From: Setophaga petechia
Taxonomy: Eukaryota; Chordata; Aves; Passeriformes; Parulidae
Assembly (NCBI GenBank): GCA_024362935.1
Contig: JANCRA010000028.1
Span: 7,746,476 to 7,810,475 of the forward strand
Length of the DNA: 64,000 bases
Direction: 5' to 3'
Made by a program: the position numbers and the translations under genes. How positions within the stretch are numbered: position 1 is the first letter of the stretch; each line of letters begins with the position of its first letter. Under the pieces are notes generated by a model. The model made no database searches. It saw only the letters and a program-made list of their open reading frames with translations, and had not been told where the DNA came from. Shown one piece after another: positions 49,736-64,000 of this stretch.

Positions 49736-50058
49736 CCCCAAAAAACCTCCCAAAAATCCACCCAAAAAACCTCCAAAAACATCCCAAAAAACCCCCAAAA
49801 AACTCCAAAAAAACCCACCCCGAAAACCCCCAAAAAACAGACCCCCAAAAACCCAAAACCCCCACAAAAAGACCCTAACCCCCCCAAAAAAAAACCCCAA
49901 AAAAACCCCAAAAAACTCCAAAAAACCCCCCCAAAAACCCCAAAAAACAACCCCCAAAAAACCCCCCTCCAAAAAAAACCCCAAACCTCCCCCCCCCAAA
50001 AAAAAAGCCCAAAAAAACCCCCAAAACCCCCAAAAACGCAAAAAACCCCCCCAAAATT
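49736..50058. repeat. (C4-7 A3-8)n low-complexity tract
   Basis: About 320 bp made almost only of alternating C and A runs on the plus strand, i.e. G and T runs on the minus strand. G runs of three or more recur dozens of times within short distance, so G-quadruplexes on the minus strand are expected. Lack of stops in some frames creates spurious Gly/Phe/Trp or Lys/Pro proteins of about 150 codons. It fills the whole space between the PITPNA 3' end and the INPP5K promoter. Confidence 0.95.
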
Positions 50059-50079
50059 CCAAAGCAAAGGAGGCAGAGG

Positions 50080-53000
50080 CGAGAGGCTCTGTCTAGTATT
50101 TTATTAGATTTCGTTTCCAATATGCCTGTATTGGAAGATTTAGGAGACAAAAAAGGCACAAACTCACATTTAAAGAAACGACGAGATAATCTAACCCATT
50201 CTACAAAGTGTGTGTCGCCAAAGGAAAGAGCACGGAGAACCCGTCGGGAATGGCGGGATGAACCCAGAAGGGCTGCGGGATGTGAGGGGCGGGCGGCCCT
50301 GGGGCGGGCTGGGGCTCGGGGGCTGCCCCTGGAGCCCCAAACCCGGGTGGGAACGGCGATCCCAGCGCATCCAGCCCCTCGCGATGGAGCCGATCCCGCC
50401 GGGAGGGTTCTCGCCAAAGCTGATGGAAGATACGGCACGGGAACGCTGCGTGATCTTTGCTATGCTCACTAGCAGGAACCAAGCGTCGAGACTGAAGGGT
50501 CTTTACAGGATTTGTCTATCCAAAGGCTGAGGGATGCTTTCACTTAGGATCAAATTGGAAGGACAGAAAACAAAGGGCAGGGAGCAGAGGGGGAGGATTC
50601 AGGCTGAAGGTCCTGTAGTTTCCCCCTCCACTCCCTCCCTCCAAGTTTTTCCACTAATCAGGAAAGCTTTATGTAAAAGCTCTTACTCTGAAATCAGAGG
50701 ATCAAAAAAGGATTGCAATGGTGGAATGTTACAATCTGCTTCCACGGCGATTAGAGTCATCAGATGGAAAAAGCCTCTTGGATAACACAAACTGAAAGAA
50801 CAAGTGTGCTATGTGTATTCTCAGGTTGCCCTCAAGTGTAGGAATCCCTCAAAACGTAACCAACAAACACGAACAGAAGTCAGTGCATAAATTCTCTGTT
50901 AAAAATACTTCAAACTGAAAGAACTCTAGCTGGGGCCTACACTCCTAGAATACTTCTGGAACAGCTATACAACATGTCATGAAACATCCTGGTCCCAAAT
51001 AGCCTCAAAGATTAAAATTTAGTTTTCTTTATCTATTTTACAATAAACTTGTTTTACTTCTGTCTGGTGAGATTGCTAAAACCCCTCAAACCCCACCCCA
51101 ACCCCGCAGAACCGTCTGAGGTCACTGAGAAGAGCCTGCCAGAGTTACTGGTACAATTCAGAGCTTATTGCACTTAGACATGAGTAAGGCAAAATAACAA
51201 ACTAAAAATAAAGGGATAAACTGCCCCTTCCCCAGAAACCAATGCCATCCTCTCCCTCCAGAGCATTCCCATCTTCCCTCACACTGAAAACAGGGCATGG
51301 GAGCATTTCAGGATCTCCTGCTTGCAGGAGTGGGAAGGGCTGGAGGAGTCAGAGTATTACAGAATGCTAAAAAGACTCCTCAAAAGTGGTGATACACCCA
51401 CGACTGTTTGGCATTCAGGGTTTCATCTGAGTGCTGCCAAACACAGAAGTGGAAAATAAAGTTATTACTACTAGGGGAGGGGAAAAAAAATCAAACATTG
51501 GGCCTTAGGGATAAGCAAAGAAGTAGGATTATTTTTTCCTCATATGTATTGAAGAAAGCAGCATTTCCTTGATTCTGTTCTGCTGAGTTGATTGTCTAAA
51601 GCTGATATCAACATAAGGATAGTTACAGTAAATATTTGAGTTCATTAAATAACGAGAGCTCTTTACATTAACAGTATCCTCTATGATTTATAATAACCAA
51701 CAGATATCCTAGCAAACTGCAGGACTTTATAAGTAGTTTTTCTTACAGCACAAAAGGAGATATTTTAGTCAGTCTTGCAATGGGAAGAATATTATTGCTG
51801 AGCAGAACCACCGCCCCAGGCACCTGGATGTAACCAGATGCCAACACCTCTCTTGCACACCAGCCTTTGCAACATCCCAATTTGTCCAGGGAGAATCATA
51901 TTGTAATTATTAGTCAAAACCATTCCAGCTTTGTAAGTTATGGGAAGTCTTAATTAATAAAGAACCAGGAAGTTGCAACATGTGTCAAGAAAGATTCTGT
52001 AAGATTGACACGCACAGCTGGAGGACAGCAGAGCTACATGGGCCAGAGAGGTTCCTAAAATGGAAAATCAACAGGTAAGTGCTGAATGCCCCAGTACAGG
52101 GTCTGACTGCAGCTTCTGGGCAGTCCTTAATTCATGTTTGTTAAGACAGAACAAAGTAATGCCCTGCAGAAGCCACAAATCCCAACTCACCATAAACCAA
52201 GAACTCTCTGGCTGCTCCTCATGTTGTACTCAGGTTACCTGCCATTAAATATCTCCCTCTGGGAGCAAGGGTGAGAGCAGAACATTTCATGGAAGAGTTT
52301 TGCACTTTTAAATATGGACTATTTCCATCTCCAAACAGACATTCAAAGAACAGTGAAGGGCTGGGCAGAAACAAAGGTGGCAGTTTATCCCACTTGGAAA
52401 AAAAAAATCAAAAACAAAACCAAAACAAAAAAAATTCTAAGTCACCACATCACAAGACTATTTGAGCTAAAAATGTCACTTGGAAATCAAACAGGGCCAC
52501 ATGGAAATTGGTCTGAACACAATGAAAAAAAGAGGAGGGAGGAGTTGTAAATACAGATCTCTAAGTCACACGGCCCCCAGGAGGAGGAAGCTCCTTGGGG
52601 TGCACGTGCTGACATTGGAGTGCTTAGTACCAGACTGTCTATTTGCTCACAATATTAAGGGGCATCTAGAATTAGCTATGGGAGGTTTAAAATCGCCTGC
52701 CAGCTGGACAGAGAAAGGCTTGATCCAGAGATGGTCCATCAGTCAAGGGTGTGCATTCCCTGGGCCTTCCTGATGACTGTCTTGCAAACTGAAACAAAGA
52801 GACAACAGGGAAATGTTTCAGGATGGCTTTGGGAGAGCAGTGTGCCAAGGGAGGGGGCAGACAACCTTAAGAGAGCAAATGTGAGTCAGGCAGACAATGA
52901 ATGGTTACACTGCAGCTCTGATCCACAGGAAATGCAGAGAGGAAAATCAAGTGGCTGAAGCTGCACTCAAAAATTAAAATATTTCTATCAAAGACACTCC

Positions 53001-53846
53001 CTGAGCTCGTGTTCCCCACTTACCACCAAGCAACCAGCAGATAACAGAGGGCAAACAGAATAAACAGTGAGTACTCCAGGAGGATGTGGTTCTGCCCCAC
53101 CCCATTCCTTCCAAGGATAACTAGGATGGCATTTTACTGCCCTAATATCCTGTTCTTCCCAACAGAAATGGACAATCCCTTCTTTCCCCTTGCTTTCTTA
53201 CCTCTCTAATACTATACAACACAACTCTATATATTGTATATATTATACTATGCAACATTTTAGCAGTGTCTAAGAAAAATTTGGCAAAACCAGCCCCAAA
53301 CTGATGACAAATGCAACAGAATAGAAAGAAAACAAGTGAAAAGCTTTAAAATGGTCATTGCTGCTTCTCCTGCAATGCCCAAGTGTTACTTTAAGCCTTG
53401 GCCCATTAGTAAATACTACTAACAAGCAATGGAAAAAATAAATTCCTCATAAAATGCTTGAAATGCTCAATTTCCAACTGTATTCTAAGCATTTGCATGT
53501 CTAACTTTTTTTGAGACTGACAAAAGTTGCTCTGCAAGTCATGGAAAGTAACATATGCATTACAGAAATAATAGCAGTAAACTACAGAATATTCTAACAC
53601 ATTTTTCTTACACTTTTCACTCAGATTTTTCTTTAGAATAGTTCTGAAATGAGGCAGTAAACCTCGCTCATCAACCTGTCAGTGAAATGGCTTCACTATA
53701 AAAACAATCAATAGCACAGATTTACTTGTCAGAAGATACGAGCAGGATCATTCCTCACACAAATGTTGGGGGTTTTAAAGCAAATAGAGCAATAGAGATT
53801 TTTGTCAAATCTCTTGATACCTACAGTGCACAAGGAAGGAGTCATA
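50080..53846 (-). other. PITPNA: PITPNA 3'UTR
   Basis: About 3.77 kb from the stop codon to the polyadenylation signal, without recognisable transposons; a long 3'UTR is also known for mammalian PITPNA. The distal part (about 50210-50430) is unusually CpG- and GC-rich. Open frames within it (for example 52480-52773 plus) are not supported. Confidence 0.7.
50100..50105 (-). terminator. PITPNA: PITPNA polyadenylation signal
   Basis: Plus strand tttatt gives AATAAA on the minus strand. It is followed 40-50 bases downstream in the transcript by the G/T-rich tract, which is suitable as the downstream element. It is the only convincing AATAAA I saw between here and the stop codon. Cleavage is expected near 50075-50090. 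Confidence 0.75.

Positions 53847-64000
<10,154 letters not shown>

Noticed and set aside
49615..50067. 150-codon Gly/Phe/Trp-rich minus-strand protein and Lys/Pro-rich plus-strand protein
   Set aside because: Both are translations of the C/A-run low-complexity tract.
50210..50530. Overlapping frames in the distal PITPNA 3'UTR
   Set aside because: Explained by the local GC-rich block; no homology recognised and they lie before the polyadenylation signal in a 3'UTR.

Overview
This window is nuclear DNA of a bird, most probably a songbird (passerine). It carries CR1 retroposon fragments, a solo endogenous-retrovirus LTR of a type I recognise as common in passerines, CpG-island promoters and intron-rich genes. 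The gene order MYO1C - INPP5K - PITPNA, all on the minus strand, is the conserved order of human 17p13.3 (expected on chicken chromosome 19). The lineage call rests on recognition and synteny; no search was run.

Three genes are read right to left. (1) PITPNA (phosphatidylinositol transfer protein alpha) enters from the right edge. Eight coding exons lie between 63811 and 53847, including an 8-nt microexon at 59451-59458, followed by a 3'UTR of about 3.8 kb ending at an AATAAA at 50105-50100. The first 65 codons lie beyond the window. (2) INPP5K (SKIP, a phosphoinositide 5-phosphatase) is complete: twelve coding exons from 49505 to 37686 whose splice phases all agree and give 466 residues. An alternative GC-rich first exon at 47853-47597 joins exon 2 in the same frame. 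(3) The 5' end of MYO1C: the exon encoding the nuclear-myosin-I N-terminus lies at 32471-32397, and a CpG island at about 29.8-30.7 kb holds three minus-strand splice donors that look like alternative first exons.

Layout. 1-29.8 kb: no exon of any gene that I can recognise, probably a very long MYO1C first intron, holding a 21-bp minisatellite (5.46-5.85 kb), CR1 fragments, a two-copy 160-bp repeat (14.2 and 17.0 kb) and a solo LTR with target duplication (20.6-20.96 kb). 29.8-32.5 kb: MYO1C promoter region, with a perfect 106-bp tandem duplication abutting the nuclear-isoform exon donor. 32.5-36.9 kb: intergenic. 36.9-49.7 kb: INPP5K. 49.7-50.1 kb: a very short intergenic spacer that is almost pure C4-6/A4-6 repeat (G/T-rich on the transcribed-sense minus strand). 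50.1-64 kb: PITPNA, with a 20-bp minisatellite in one intron (61.4-62.15 kb).

All three genes act on phosphoinositides or the membranes and actin they control. PITPNA moves PI and PC between membranes, INPP5K removes the 5-phosphate of PI(4,5)P2 and PI(3,4,5)P3, and MYO1C binds phosphoinositides through its tail while moving on actin. Most long open frames in the window are artefacts of GC-rich islands and of repeats without stop codons.
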